Positions 42,251-50,106 of a DNA stretch of 64,000 bases are shown here, one piece after another. The notes under the pieces are model-generated. The model made no database searches. It saw nothing but the letters and a program-made list of their open reading frames with translations, and had not been told where the DNA came from. A program made the position numbers and the translations under genes. The DNA comes from Nocardia terrae (GTDB lineage Bacteria; Actinomycetota; Actinomycetes; Mycobacteriales; Mycobacteriaceae): contig NZ_WRPP01000004.1 of the NCBI RefSeq assembly GCF_009760405.1, forward strand, positions 124,001 to 188,000, given 5' to 3'. The stretch's first letter is position 1, and the number at the start of each line of letters is the position of its first letter.

Positions 42251-43857
42251 CGGTGGAGCTTGCCGGGGAAAATCAGAACGGCAAAGCAGAATCGGACATC
42301 GTGGTTACCGAAGCAAACGAGAATCCCGCCGTCGCCGCGCCGGAGAAGATCCCGGCCGCCGCGCCCGAGCCCAGGGCCGGACTGCGGCGCGCGGTGATCG
42401 GCGTGGAACGGCGATTCGGTTCCGCCGCTCTGGCTTTCGTGCTTATCGCGGGCATCTTCGGCGCGGTGTGGTCGGTCCTGACGCCGCCGTTCTGGGGCCA
42501 CGACGAGATCACCCAGTTCGGCCGCGCCTATCAGGTCGCGCACGGCGGATTCCTGCCGGAGAAGATCCATGACGATCGCGGCCCCGCGTGGGGCGGCGAC
42601 GTGCCGGTCAGCATCGACGCGCTGATGAGCTACGCCTTCCACGACTATCAGAACAAGCCGGATGAGCCGGACCCGATCGTCGTCGATCCGCACGCCTACG
42701 ACCAGCTCGGCGCGGCCGCGGTGTCGGAGGAGACCAAGCAGGTCTGGTTCACCAATACCGCGGCCTACTCGCCGATTCCGTACCTGCCGCCCGCCGCGGG
42801 CATCCGGATCGCCGAGGCCCTCGACCTGAATGTCGGCGGCATGGTGCTGGCCACCCGCTGGGCCGGGCTCCTCGCCTACCTGCTGATCGTCGGCTTCGCG
42901 CTGCGCGTGCTGCGCGGACATCGGGTGCAGTGGCTGGCCTTCACGGTCGCGGTGCTGCCGATCGCGCTGTTCCAGGCCGGGACCGTGACCGCGGACACCG
43001 TCACCAACGCACTGGCCCTGCTGGTTTCGGCGCTGGTGGTGAAGGGCCTGTTCCTGGGTGAACGGCTGTCCAAGCCGGAGACCGTCGCCGCCCTGGCCGC
43101 CACGATCCTGCTGCCGGTGTGCAAGCCGACCTACGTGCTGATCGCCATGCTGACCGTGTTGATTCCCGCACGGCGCTTCGGCTTCGGCGGCGGCGAGCGG
43201 GTCGCGACCTGGCAGCGGGTGCTGCCCTGGGCGGCGGCCGGTATCGGCGCGATCTCGTTCGCGGTGTGGATGAAGATCGCCGCGCCGACCGGTGACGGCA
43301 TGAGCCTGATGCGGCCCGAGAAGGATTGGGGCAGCGTGCGCCCGGGCGACCAGCTGCACGGCATCCTCACCGATCCCGCGCATTTCCTGCGGGTCTTCGG
43401 CGACAGCATCGCCCGCCGCGATCAGCACTGGTTCGTCCAGTTCTTCGGTGAGCTCGGCTTCTCCTACGTCGAGGTGCCGTCGCTGACCGTGCTGGCGAGC
43501 CTGCTGGCCTTCGCGGTGAGCATCGGTGCGGCCGAGCGCTTCTCGCCGCGGGCCGCGAACCGGACCCGCACCTGGCTGGTGCTGCTGACCGTGGCCGCCA
43601 GCGTGGCCATGATCTACGTGACCCTGTACATGTCGTTCACGCCGGTCGGTTACTTCATCATCGACGGCGTGCAGGGCCGCTACTTCGTTCCGTTGGCGGT
43701 GCTGGCGCTCGCGGTGCTGCTGCGCTGGATGCCTTTCCGGCTCACCGACGCCGCGGGCCGGTTCCCGACGCGGGGCGCGGCGATCACCGTGGTGGCGGCG
43801 ACCTCGGTCGCGCTCATCGCCGCGGTGGTCAAGTACAGCACCCTGGTCTGGGGCTGA
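42247..43857 (+). CDS. DUF2142-type GT-C membrane glycosyltransferase candidate
   Basis: The 536-residue protein has a cytoplasmic N-terminus (about 58 residues), then 9-11 hydrophobic segments. After the first segment is the loop SVLTPPFWGHDEITQFGRAY, with an acidic pair typical of GT-C transferases. FTPVGYFIIDGVQGRYFVPL is a DUF2142 pattern. GT-C enzymes transfer sugars from polyprenyl phosphate outside the membrane. Its start overlaps the GT2 gene by ATGA. The acceptor is unknown, though the neighbourhood suggests a cell wall glycan. Confidence 0.78.
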   Translation: MTVELAGENQNGKAESDIVVTEANENPAVAAPEKIPAAAPEPRAGLRRAVIGVERRFGSAALAFVLIAGIFGAVWSVLTPPFWGHDEITQFGRAYQVAHGGFLPEKIHDDRGPAWGGDVPVSIDALMSYAFHDYQNKPDEPDPIVVDPHAYDQLGAAAVSEETKQVWFTNTAAYSPIPYLPPAAGIRIAEALDLNVGGMVLATRWAGLLAYLLIVGFALRVLRGHRVQWLAFTVAVLPIALFQAGTVTADTVTNALALLVSALVVKGLFLGERLSKPETVAALAATILLPVCKPTYVLIAMLTVLIPARRFGFGGGERVATWQRVLPWAAAGIGAISFAVWMKIAAPTGDGMSLMRPEKDWGSVRPGDQLHGILTDPAHFLRVFGDSIARRDQHWFVQFFGELGFSYVEVPSLTVLASLLAFAVSIGAAERFSPRAANRTRTWLVLLTVAASVAMIYVTLYMSFTPVGYFIIDGVQGRYFVPLAVLALAVLLRWMPFRLTDAAGRFPTRGAAITVVAATSVALIAAVVKYSTLVWG

Positions 43858-43896
43858 TACCCGCTCGCCGAGCACGGAATTCGTCTCTAGCCTGCG

Positions 43897-44928
43897 GTGG
43901 TGGGGATACGGGAGAAATGGTGTGGTCACGGCCGCGCTCGGCGAATCACGGTGGTATTGCTGGTTGTTGTCTGCATCCTGCTGACACCGGTCCTCGCGGC
44001 CACGGTATACCTCCGACTGGAAGATGCGGGCACCCTGCGCGAGGACGCCCGGACCCGCGGCCGGGACGCCCTCTGGCTCGGTCACGCCTGGATCGACGGG
44101 CGCAAAAGCGACACCGATATCGCTGAACTGGGAATTCGGCTGGCCGGGACCGGAATCAAGGATCTGTACGTCCATACCGGGCCGCTCGACAATGACGGCA
44201 CGCTGTCTCCACAGCTTTATCCACAGGCTCGTTGGTTCATCGACGCCGTGCATCGGAGTCTGCCCGGAATTCGCGTGCAGGCCTGGCTCGGAGATCTGCT
44301 GACCCCCGAATTCGACGGCTTGAATGCCGACGATCCGGCGACCCGTGAACATGTCGTCGCGACATCGATCCAAGCCCTCGATCTCGGGTTCGACGGCATT
44401 CACTTCGATTTCGAACCGGTGCGCTCCGGATCGACCGGCTATATCGCCATCCTCGAACAAGTGCGGACGATCACTTCGGACCGTCGTGCACTCTTGTCGG
44501 TGTCCGCTCCGGTTATCGATCCGCTACCCGGATTGCATTCGGCGGGAGCGGCGCTGTTCGATCACGGAAAATGGTGGTCCCAAGCCTATTTCGCACAGGT
44601 GGCACGGCACGTCGATCAGATCGCGATCATGTCGTACGACACGGCGATGCCGGTCCGTTCGCTCTACGCCGGATATGTCGCCGAACAAACCACTCTCGCC
44701 CTGCAGGTGACCCCGCCGCCGGTGGATCTGCTGATGGGCCTGCCCGCGTTCTGGGCCGACGATCTCGGCCACCACGGTGCGGCCGAAACGGTGGCGGCCG
44801 CGATCCGTGGCGTCCGTGTAGGTTTGGGCCGCACCGATCGCGGTCGCCGTGCATTCGGTGTCGCGCTGTATGTGGATTTCGCCGCCACCCAACAGGATTG
44901 GGCGGACTATCGACGGGACTGGTCCTAG
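43897..44928 (+). CDS. Membrane-anchored glycoside-hydrolase-18-like protein
   Basis: The 343-residue protein has one N-terminal membrane helix (ITVVLLVVVCILLTPVLAAT, about residues 17-36) and an extracytoplasmic TIM-barrel-like domain. LDLGFDGIHFDFEPVRSG resembles the GH18 motif DGxDxDxE, but the middle Asp is His (DGIHFDFE), while the catalytic Glu remains. IAIMSYDTAMPVR is the matching later strand. It follows the GT-C gene by 39 bases, and its codons use A and T at third positions more than the neighbours. It could trim the glycan. It shares CTAG stop codons with convergent rmlB. Confidence 0.65.
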   Translation: MVGIREKWCGHGRARRITVVLLVVVCILLTPVLAATVYLRLEDAGTLREDARTRGRDALWLGHAWIDGRKSDTDIAELGIRLAGTGIKDLYVHTGPLDNDGTLSPQLYPQARWFIDAVHRSLPGIRVQAWLGDLLTPEFDGLNADDPATREHVVATSIQALDLGFDGIHFDFEPVRSGSTGYIAILEQVRTITSDRRALLSVSAPVIDPLPGLHSAGAALFDHGKWWSQAYFAQVARHVDQIAIMSYDTAMPVRSLYAGYVAEQTTLALQVTPPPVDLLMGLPAFWADDLGHHGAAETVAAAIRGVRVGLGRTDRGRRAFGVALYVDFAATQQDWADYRRDWS

Positions 44929-45929
44929 AGCACCTTTTCGCCGGCCGCGGCATAGGCCGATTCGGTCGCGGCTTTCCGTGGCCGCCACCAGGATTCGTTC
45001 TCGCGGTACCAGTCGATGGTGGCCTCGAGGCCCGTGCGGAAGTCGCGGTAGCGCGGCTCCCAGCCGAGTTCGGTGCGCAGCAGCGAGGAGTCGATCGCGT
45101 AGCGCAGATCGTGGCCCGGACGGTCGGTGACGTGGTCGAAGTCGTCGGGCGCGCGGCCGAAGGCCTCGAGGATCATCTCCACCACGGACTTGTTGTCGCG
45201 CTCGCCGTCGGCGCCGATCAGATAGGTCTGGCCGATGCGCCCGCGCTCCAAGATCTCCCAGACCGCACTGTTGTGATCGTCCACGTGAATCCAGTCGCGG
45301 ACCTGGTGGCCCGTGCCGTAGAGCCGGGGGCGGATGCCGTCGATGAGATTGGTGATCTGACGCGGGATGAACTTCTCCACGTGCTGGCGCGGGCCATAGT
45401 TGTTGGAGCAGTTGGAGATTGTGGCCCGCACCCCGAACGACCGCACCCACGCGCGGACCAGCATGTCGCTCGAGGCCTTGCTGGCGGAATAGGGACTCGA
45501 CGGGTTGTAGGGCGTGCTCTCGTCGAATGCCTTCGGGTCGTCGAGTTCCAGGTCGCCGTACACCTCATCGGTGGAGATGTGGTGGTAGCGCACCTGATGG
45601 CGGCGCACCGCCTGGAGCAGCGAATAGGTGCCGACGATATTCGTCTGGACAAACGGCCAGGGGTCGGCCAGCGAATTGTCGTTGTGTGATTCGGCGGCGA
45701 AATGCACCACCGCGTCCACACCGCCCACCAGGCGGTCCACCAGGGCGGTGTCGGCGATGTCGCCGTGCACGAACTCGATTCGGTCCGCGACCTGGTCGAG
45801 AGAGGCGCGGTTACCCGCATAGGTGAGTTTGTCCAGCACGGTGACATGGACATCGGGACGCGAAGTCACGCTCTGATGAACGAAGTTCGCGCCGATGAAG
45901 CCGGCCCCGCCGGTTACGAGCAGTCGCAC
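44925..45929 (-). CDS. rmlB: dTDP-glucose 4,6-dehydratase
   Basis: The 334-residue SDR-type enzyme makes dTDP-4-keto-6-deoxyglucose in dTDP-rhamnose synthesis. Motifs are LVTGGAGFIGANFVHQ (residues 3-18), HFAAESHNDNSLADP, HISTDEVYGDLE (catalytic Asp-Glu) and YSASKASSDMLV with YxxxK. The family sequence RDWIHVDDHNSAVW and NNYGPRQHVEKFIP also match. GTG 45929 is chosen; TTG 45935 is in frame. RmlA and RmlC are at 48449-49920; RmlD is not in the window. The rhamnose joins arabinogalactan to peptidoglycan. Confidence 0.93.
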   Translation of the reverse strand: MRLLVTGGAGFIGANFVHQSVTSRPDVHVTVLDKLTYAGNRASLDQVADRIEFVHGDIADTALVDRLVGGVDAVVHFAAESHNDNSLADPWPFVQTNIVGTYSLLQAVRRHQVRYHHISTDEVYGDLELDDPKAFDESTPYNPSSPYSASKASSDMLVRAWVRSFGVRATISNCSNNYGPRQHVEKFIPRQITNLIDGIRPRLYGTGHQVRDWIHVDDHNSAVWEILERGRIGQTYLIGADGERDNKSVVEMILEAFGRAPDDFDHVTDRPGHDLRYAIDSSLLRTELGWEPRYRDFRTGLEATIDWYRENESWWRPRKAATESAYAAAGEKVL

Positions 45930-46142
45930 ACGCAAACACTACGTCGGCCGGGGCGGACGCCGCCGTCGGGTCCGGGAAGTTGCCTTCTCTACACCAGACA
46001 GCCGGACGACGTGCGCGGATTCCGACATCCTGTTGAAACAAATGCACTTAATTGAAAGGCGGCCGCGCGGTCGAAATGTCGGAATTATGTGTTCAGAGCG
46101 TGATGTACACCGTCAAATCGTCACGACTCGACAAGCATGCGA

Positions 46143-46158
46143 TGTGACCTTCATCACA
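46143..46158. promoter_or_regulatory. Crp/GlxR-type binding site
   Basis: TGTGA-CCTTCA-TCACA is a perfect match to TGTGA-N6-TCACA, the consensus of actinobacterial Crp/GlxR cAMP receptor proteins. It is about 190-206 bases before the secreted-protein gene and 214 bases before the divergent rmlB start. Either could be controlled. Confidence 0.75.
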
Positions 46159-46348
46159 CATCTGCCCTCAGGTAACGATCAGCCTGTTCAGATATATGCG
46201 TCAAAACCTTTCTCATGCAGCGGTTTTCCGCTAGCTTGCAGACCGCACGATCGTGATGGTGAACAAAAATTGAACGAACGGTCACGATGGGTTCACCGCT
46301 CGTTAGCTGTCCTCCATTTCGATTCGTGTTGTCCCCCCGAGCTCTTCG

Positions 46349-47083
46349 ATGAGGTTTCAACAAATGCTGATGAGGAAATTCGCCGCCACCGCGGCGCTGG
46401 CCGTCGCTGCCCTTGGCATCACCGCCGGCACCGTGAATGCTGCGCCGGCCGCCGACGACAACGGCAGCATCAACTACACGATCACCCAGAACTCCGACAC
46501 CAGCACCGTGCTGCGCACCGATGGTGGCTCGCTGGTCGTGGAGAACGGCAACCTGGAGCTCAAGGCTTCCAACGGCAACGTCGTGGCCGGCATGCCGCTG
46601 TCGTTCAAGGTGGACGATTTCACCTTCCCGATCGCGGCGGACATCTCCGACCACACCGCGACCCTGACTCCGCAGTTCGACATGGACCACGCGAAGTACA
46701 CCCCGGAGAACGTCAAGGACGTCGCGCTGCCCTACGAGGATCAGGCTCCGTGGAAGTCGGACTACGACCGTGAGCAGGCCGCCTGGAACCGCATGAAGGA
46801 CACCATCGGTCTCGGTGCGACCGTCGCGTCCCTGGTCGGTGGCCTCGGCGCCGCCGCGGTCGGCTGCGCCATCGGTGGCGTCACCGCCGGTATCGCCACC
46901 GGCCCGCTGGCCCTGATGTTCGGTGCGGGCCCGCTCGTCGGCTGCCTGGTCGGCGCGAGCGCCCTCGGCTTCGTCGGCGTCATCGCCGGCAACGTGCTGA
47001 TCACCGCCCCGGTCGCCATCGCCGCCGCGATCCAGTACTTCACCACCATCAACGGCCCGCACATCTCCGCCCCGGCGAAGTAA
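46349..47083 (+). CDS. Secreted/membrane protein with glycine-alanine-rich tail
   Basis: The 244-residue protein has a signal peptide (FAATAALAVAALGITAGTVNA) and a beta-rich domain (about residues 35-140: DNGSINYTITQNSDTSTVLR, VVENGNLELKASNGNVVAGM). The C-terminal part (about 155-235) is hydrophobic and Gly/Ala-rich with three likely membrane-inserting stretches (VASLVGGLGAAAVGCAIGGV, GPLALMFGAGPLVGCL, VIAGNVLITAPVAIAAAI). It resembles abundant hypothetical envelope proteins of Nocardia. ATG 46349 or ATG 46364 (with GAGG upstream) may be the start. A Crp-type site lies upstream and a strong terminator follows. Confidence 0.75.
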   Translation: MRFQQMLMRKFAATAALAVAALGITAGTVNAAPAADDNGSINYTITQNSDTSTVLRTDGGSLVVENGNLELKASNGNVVAGMPLSFKVDDFTFPIAADISDHTATLTPQFDMDHAKYTPENVKDVALPYEDQAPWKSDYDREQAAWNRMKDTIGLGATVASLVGGLGAAAVGCAIGGVTAGIATGPLALMFGAGPLVGCLVGASALGFVGVIAGNVLITAPVAIAAAIQYFTTINGPHISAPAK

Positions 47084-47101
47084 GACACGGCCTGCTGTAT
47101 T

Positions 47102-47140
47102 GCGAAACCCCCGCCCGGGTCATCCGGGCGGGGGTTTCGC
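47102..47140 (+). terminator. Strong terminator after secreted-protein gene
   Basis: A perfect 17-bp stem (left arm 47102-47118, right arm 47124-47140) with a 5-nt loop, followed by TTTGC. It lies 18 bases past the stop of the secreted-protein gene. Confidence 0.88.
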
Positions 47141-47154
47141 TTTGCGCGGGAGTA

Positions 47155-47195
47155 GATGTGGGGCCCGAGGTCATGCGCGCCCCGAGCCCCACATC
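47155..47195 (-). terminator. Hairpin after the lipase gene
   Basis: GATGTGGGGC (47155-47164) and GCCCCACATC (47186-47195) form a 10-bp stem with a 21-base loop. It is on the downstream side of the convergent lipase gene. Confidence 0.6.
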
Positions 47196-47220
47196 ATCAA
47201 TCACGCTGTGCGCGATTCGA

Positions 47221-48201
47221 TCACGCTGTGCGCGCGACCCGTTCGACCGCGATCTGGGCACGGACGAACCGCGCCACACTCGCCAGTGCCGCCCGGCTCT
47301 CGGGCATCGCCGGGAAGATGGCCATGAACGCGTGCACCTGCCCCCGCCAGATCTCGAGCGTGGCGGGTACGCCGGACTGGGCCAGCCGCTGAGCCATGAT
47401 CTCGCTGTCGCGGCGCAGCACCTCGTCCTCGGCGACGATGAGCAGTGCGGGCGGCAGACCCGCCAGCACATGATTGACCGGTGACAGCCGCGGATCGAGG
47501 CGGCCGTCGACCTCCGCGCCCAGCTTCACCACGGACTCCAAGGCGGACAACGGAATCAGGGCGTCGCGGTGGTAGTTGGGGTGGTTGCGCTTCTCGGTGC
47601 AGTCCAGATCCAGTGCGGGGCACAGGCCGACGAGCCCGGCGGGCACCGGCAGGCCCGCGTCGCGGGCGCGCAGGGCGGTCGCGAAGGTCATGTAGCCGCC
47701 GGCGGAATCACCCGCGAAGACCACCTTGGAGGCCGGAACACCGTGGGCGAGCAGCCATTTGTAGGCGGTGAGGCAGTCGGTGACCGAACCCGCGATATCG
47801 GTCTCGGGCAGCTGCCGGTATTCCACGCTGACCACCGGCAGTCCGGTGCGGCGGGCGAGCGCCGCGACCACGGGGCGGTGGGTGTCCAAGCCGCACAGGA
47901 AGAAGCCGCCGCCGTGCATGTAGAGCACCGCGCCGTCGCGCAGCGACTTGCGCGCTCCGGCCGGTCGCACGATCTCCATGCGGAAGCCGTTGAGCCGCAC
48001 CTGCTCCCGTTCCACTCCGCGCGGCGCCGGGCGGAACTTGGCCAGGGTGTTGATGACCGTGCTGGCGACCGGCATGGACGCCGCGGTGACGGGGACCAGT
48101 TCACCGGCGGGCCGGATCATGGTGCGCGCGACGACGGTCAGGGCGCGGGCGGCGGCACTGGTCCGGTTCGGGTTCTGGACAGGGTGGTCGTCGTGAGTCA
48201 T
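47221..48201 (-). CDS. HSL-family alpha/beta hydrolase (lipase/esterase)
   Basis: The 326-residue enzyme has the hormone-sensitive-lipase motifs HGGGF (oxyanion, about residue 96), GDSAGGYMT (nucleophile Ser, about 166) and GQVHAFMAIFP (His, about 290). DEVLRRDSE carries the acid. It probably hydrolyses carboxylic esters in the cytoplasm; no signal peptide is seen. A 16-bp direct repeat (ATCACGCTGTGCGCGA at 47200-47215 and 47220-47235) spans its stop. The substrate is unknown. Confidence 0.88.
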   Translation of the reverse strand: MTHDDHPVQNPNRTSAAARALTVVARTMIRPAGELVPVTAASMPVASTVINTLAKFRPAPRGVEREQVRLNGFRMEIVRPAGARKSLRDGAVLYMHGGGFFLCGLDTHRPVVAALARRTGLPVVSVEYRQLPETDIAGSVTDCLTAYKWLLAHGVPASKVVFAGDSAGGYMTFATALRARDAGLPVPAGLVGLCPALDLDCTEKRNHPNYHRDALIPLSALESVVKLGAEVDGRLDPRLSPVNHVLAGLPPALLIVAEDEVLRRDSEIMAQRLAQSGVPATLEIWRGQVHAFMAIFPAMPESRAALASVARFVRAQIAVERVARTA

Positions 48202-48448
48202 CGCGCACCTACCTCGTTGTTGGCGCGCCGAGCCGTTCGTCCGGTGCGTCCGAAGCGTTGGCTCGGCACCCGGCGCGCGAGAGTCGGCGCTGACATCTCA
48301 CATAGTGTCGTTTCAGAACACCATGGGAACGTGACCTACGTATCAGAAATCGCCGGATTGCTATGGCGGTAAACGGCCGTGATCGATTCGAAGTCCATTC
48401 GGAGCCTCACCACCACGGTCCGCGACCGAACTGGCAGACTGTTGTGAC

Positions 48449-49324
48449 ATGCGCGGAATCATTCTGGCCGGGGGCACCGGATCGCGGTTGCACCCGATCA
48501 CGCGCGGGGTGAGCAAGCAGCTGGTCCCGGTGTACGACAAGCCGATGGTGTACTACCCCCTGTCCACCCTCATGCTGGCGGGGATACGGGACATCCTGGT
48601 CATCACCACCCCCGAGGACAGCGACGCGTTCGCCCGCCTGCTCGGCGACGGCAGCCGCTTCGGCGTCTCCATCTCCTATGTGGTGCAGCCCGAACCGGAC
48701 GGCCTGGCCCGCGCCTTCGTCCTCGGGGCCGACCACATCGGCACCGATACCGCCGCACTGGTGCTGGGCGACAATATCTTCCACGGCCCGGGCCTGGGCA
48801 CCGGCCTGCAGGCCCTGCACGATCTGGACGGCGGCGCGGTCTTCGCCTACCGGGTCTCGGACCCGACCGCCTACGGCGTCGTCGAATTCGCCGACGGCCG
48901 CGCCATTTCCATCGAGGAGAAGCCCAAGGCGCCGCGCTCGAACTACGCGATCCCGGGGCTGTACTTCTATGACAACGACGTGCTCGCCATCGCGCGCGAC
49001 CTGAGGCCGTCCGACCGCGGCGAGTACGAGATCACCGATATCAACCGCGCCTACCTGGAGCAGGGCCGACTGCACGTGCAGGTGCTGCCCCGCGGCACCG
49101 CCTGGCTCGACACCGGCACCTTCGACTCCCTGCTGGACGCGGCCAATTACGTGCGCACCATCGAACAACGGCAGGGCCTGAAGATCGGTGTGCCCGAGGA
49201 GGTGGCCTGGCGGCTGGGCTTCATCGACGATGATCAGCTGACCCGGCTGGCGGAACCGCTGGTGCGGTCGGGTTACGGCAACTACCTGCTGGGCCTGCTG
49301 GACCACGGGCGAACCTGGGAGTAG
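48449..49324 (+). CDS. rmlA: Glucose-1-phosphate thymidylyltransferase
   Basis: The 291-residue enzyme makes dTDP-glucose, the first step to dTDP-rhamnose. Motifs: GIILAGGTGSRLHPITRGVS (dTTP-binding, residues 3-22), KQLVPVYDKPMVYYPLSTLM, LGDNIFHGPG and EEKPKAPRSNYAIPGLYFYD. TAWLDTGTFDSLLDAANYV is typical of the family. The stop is followed two bases later by rmlC, so they form an operon. Confidence 0.95.
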   Translation: MRGIILAGGTGSRLHPITRGVSKQLVPVYDKPMVYYPLSTLMLAGIRDILVITTPEDSDAFARLLGDGSRFGVSISYVVQPEPDGLARAFVLGADHIGTDTAALVLGDNIFHGPGLGTGLQALHDLDGGAVFAYRVSDPTAYGVVEFADGRAISIEEKPKAPRSNYAIPGLYFYDNDVLAIARDLRPSDRGEYEITDINRAYLEQGRLHVQVLPRGTAWLDTGTFDSLLDAANYVRTIEQRQGLKIGVPEEVAWRLGFIDDDQLTRLAEPLVRSGYGNYLLGLLDHGRTWE

Positions 49325-49326
49325 GC

Positions 49327-49920
49327 ATGCGGATTCGGGAACTGTCCATACCCGGTGCGTGGGAGTTCACGCCCGTCCTGCGCGGCGATGACCGCGGAGT
49401 CTTCTACGAGTCGTTCAAGGCCTCGGAGTTCGAGAAAGCCGTGGGCCGGCCCTTCGATCTGCTGCAGGTCAATATCTCCACCTCCGCGGCGGGCGTGCTG
49501 CGCGGCATCCACTACACCGAGAATCCGCCCGGCCAGGCCAAATACGTGACGTGCGTGCGCGGGGCCTTCCTGGACGTGGTGGTGGACCTGCGCCGCGACT
49601 CGCCCAGCTTCGGGACGTGGGACGCGGTCGTCATCGATGACGTCGAGCGCAAGGCGGTGTTCCTCACCGAGGGTCTGGGCCACGCGCTGCTGTCCCTCGA
49701 GGACGGCTCGACCGTCAACTACCTGTGCTCCTTGGAATACTCCCCCGAATTCGACCGGGATCTGGACGCTTTCGACCCGGACCTGGGGATCGAGTGGCCG
49801 ACCGTCGGCCGTGACGGCCGCCCGCTCGAGTTCATCCGCTCCGGCAAGGACGCCGCCGCGCCGCGCCTGGCGGATCTGAAGCAGCTGTCCCGCCTCCCCG
49901 GAACTTCAGCGGACGGCTGA
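49327..49920 (+). CDS. rmlC: dTDP-4-dehydrorhamnose 3,5-epimerase
   Basis: The 197-residue cupin epimerises dTDP-4-keto-6-deoxyglucose to the L-lyxo form. RELSIPGAWEFTPVLRGDDR starts it, GVLRGIHYTENPPGQAKYVT carries the catalytic His, and TEGLGHALLSLEDGSTVNYL follows. It lies two bases after rmlA. rmlD, the final reductase, must be elsewhere. Confidence 0.93.
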   Translation: MRIRELSIPGAWEFTPVLRGDDRGVFYESFKASEFEKAVGRPFDLLQVNISTSAAGVLRGIHYTENPPGQAKYVTCVRGAFLDVVVDLRRDSPSFGTWDAVVIDDVERKAVFLTEGLGHALLSLEDGSTVNYLCSLEYSPEFDRDLDAFDPDLGIEWPTVGRDGRPLEFIRSGKDAAAPRLADLKQLSRLPGTSADG

Positions 49921-50024
49921 GAGCCGCAACCCGTCCCACACCCGTGCCGGCGGTTGAGTGCCAATCCGATTCCGGACGTCCCCGACGAGTTACCCAGATC
50001 CTTGCGAAATCAGTTGTTACGCAG

Positions 50025-50053
50025 GGGGCGCATCGCGTAACGCGATGCGCCCC
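50025..50053. terminator. Palindromic hairpin between rmlC and MFS gene
   Basis: Perfect 13-bp arms GGGGCGCATCGCG / CGCGATGCGCCCC around TAA. The genes on both sides are convergent, so it may terminate both. An A/T-rich tail AATTTTC follows on the + strand. Confidence 0.78.
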
Positions 50054-50106
50054 AGCAATTTTCAAAGGCCCCGCCCGTGTGAGCGGCGAGCGGCGCCTCC
50101 ACCGTG

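Noticed and set aside
46273..46304. AACGAACGGT / ACCGCTCGTT imperfect hairpin before the secreted-protein gene
   Set aside because: One mismatch and a 12-base loop; could be a leader stem but is not distinctive.
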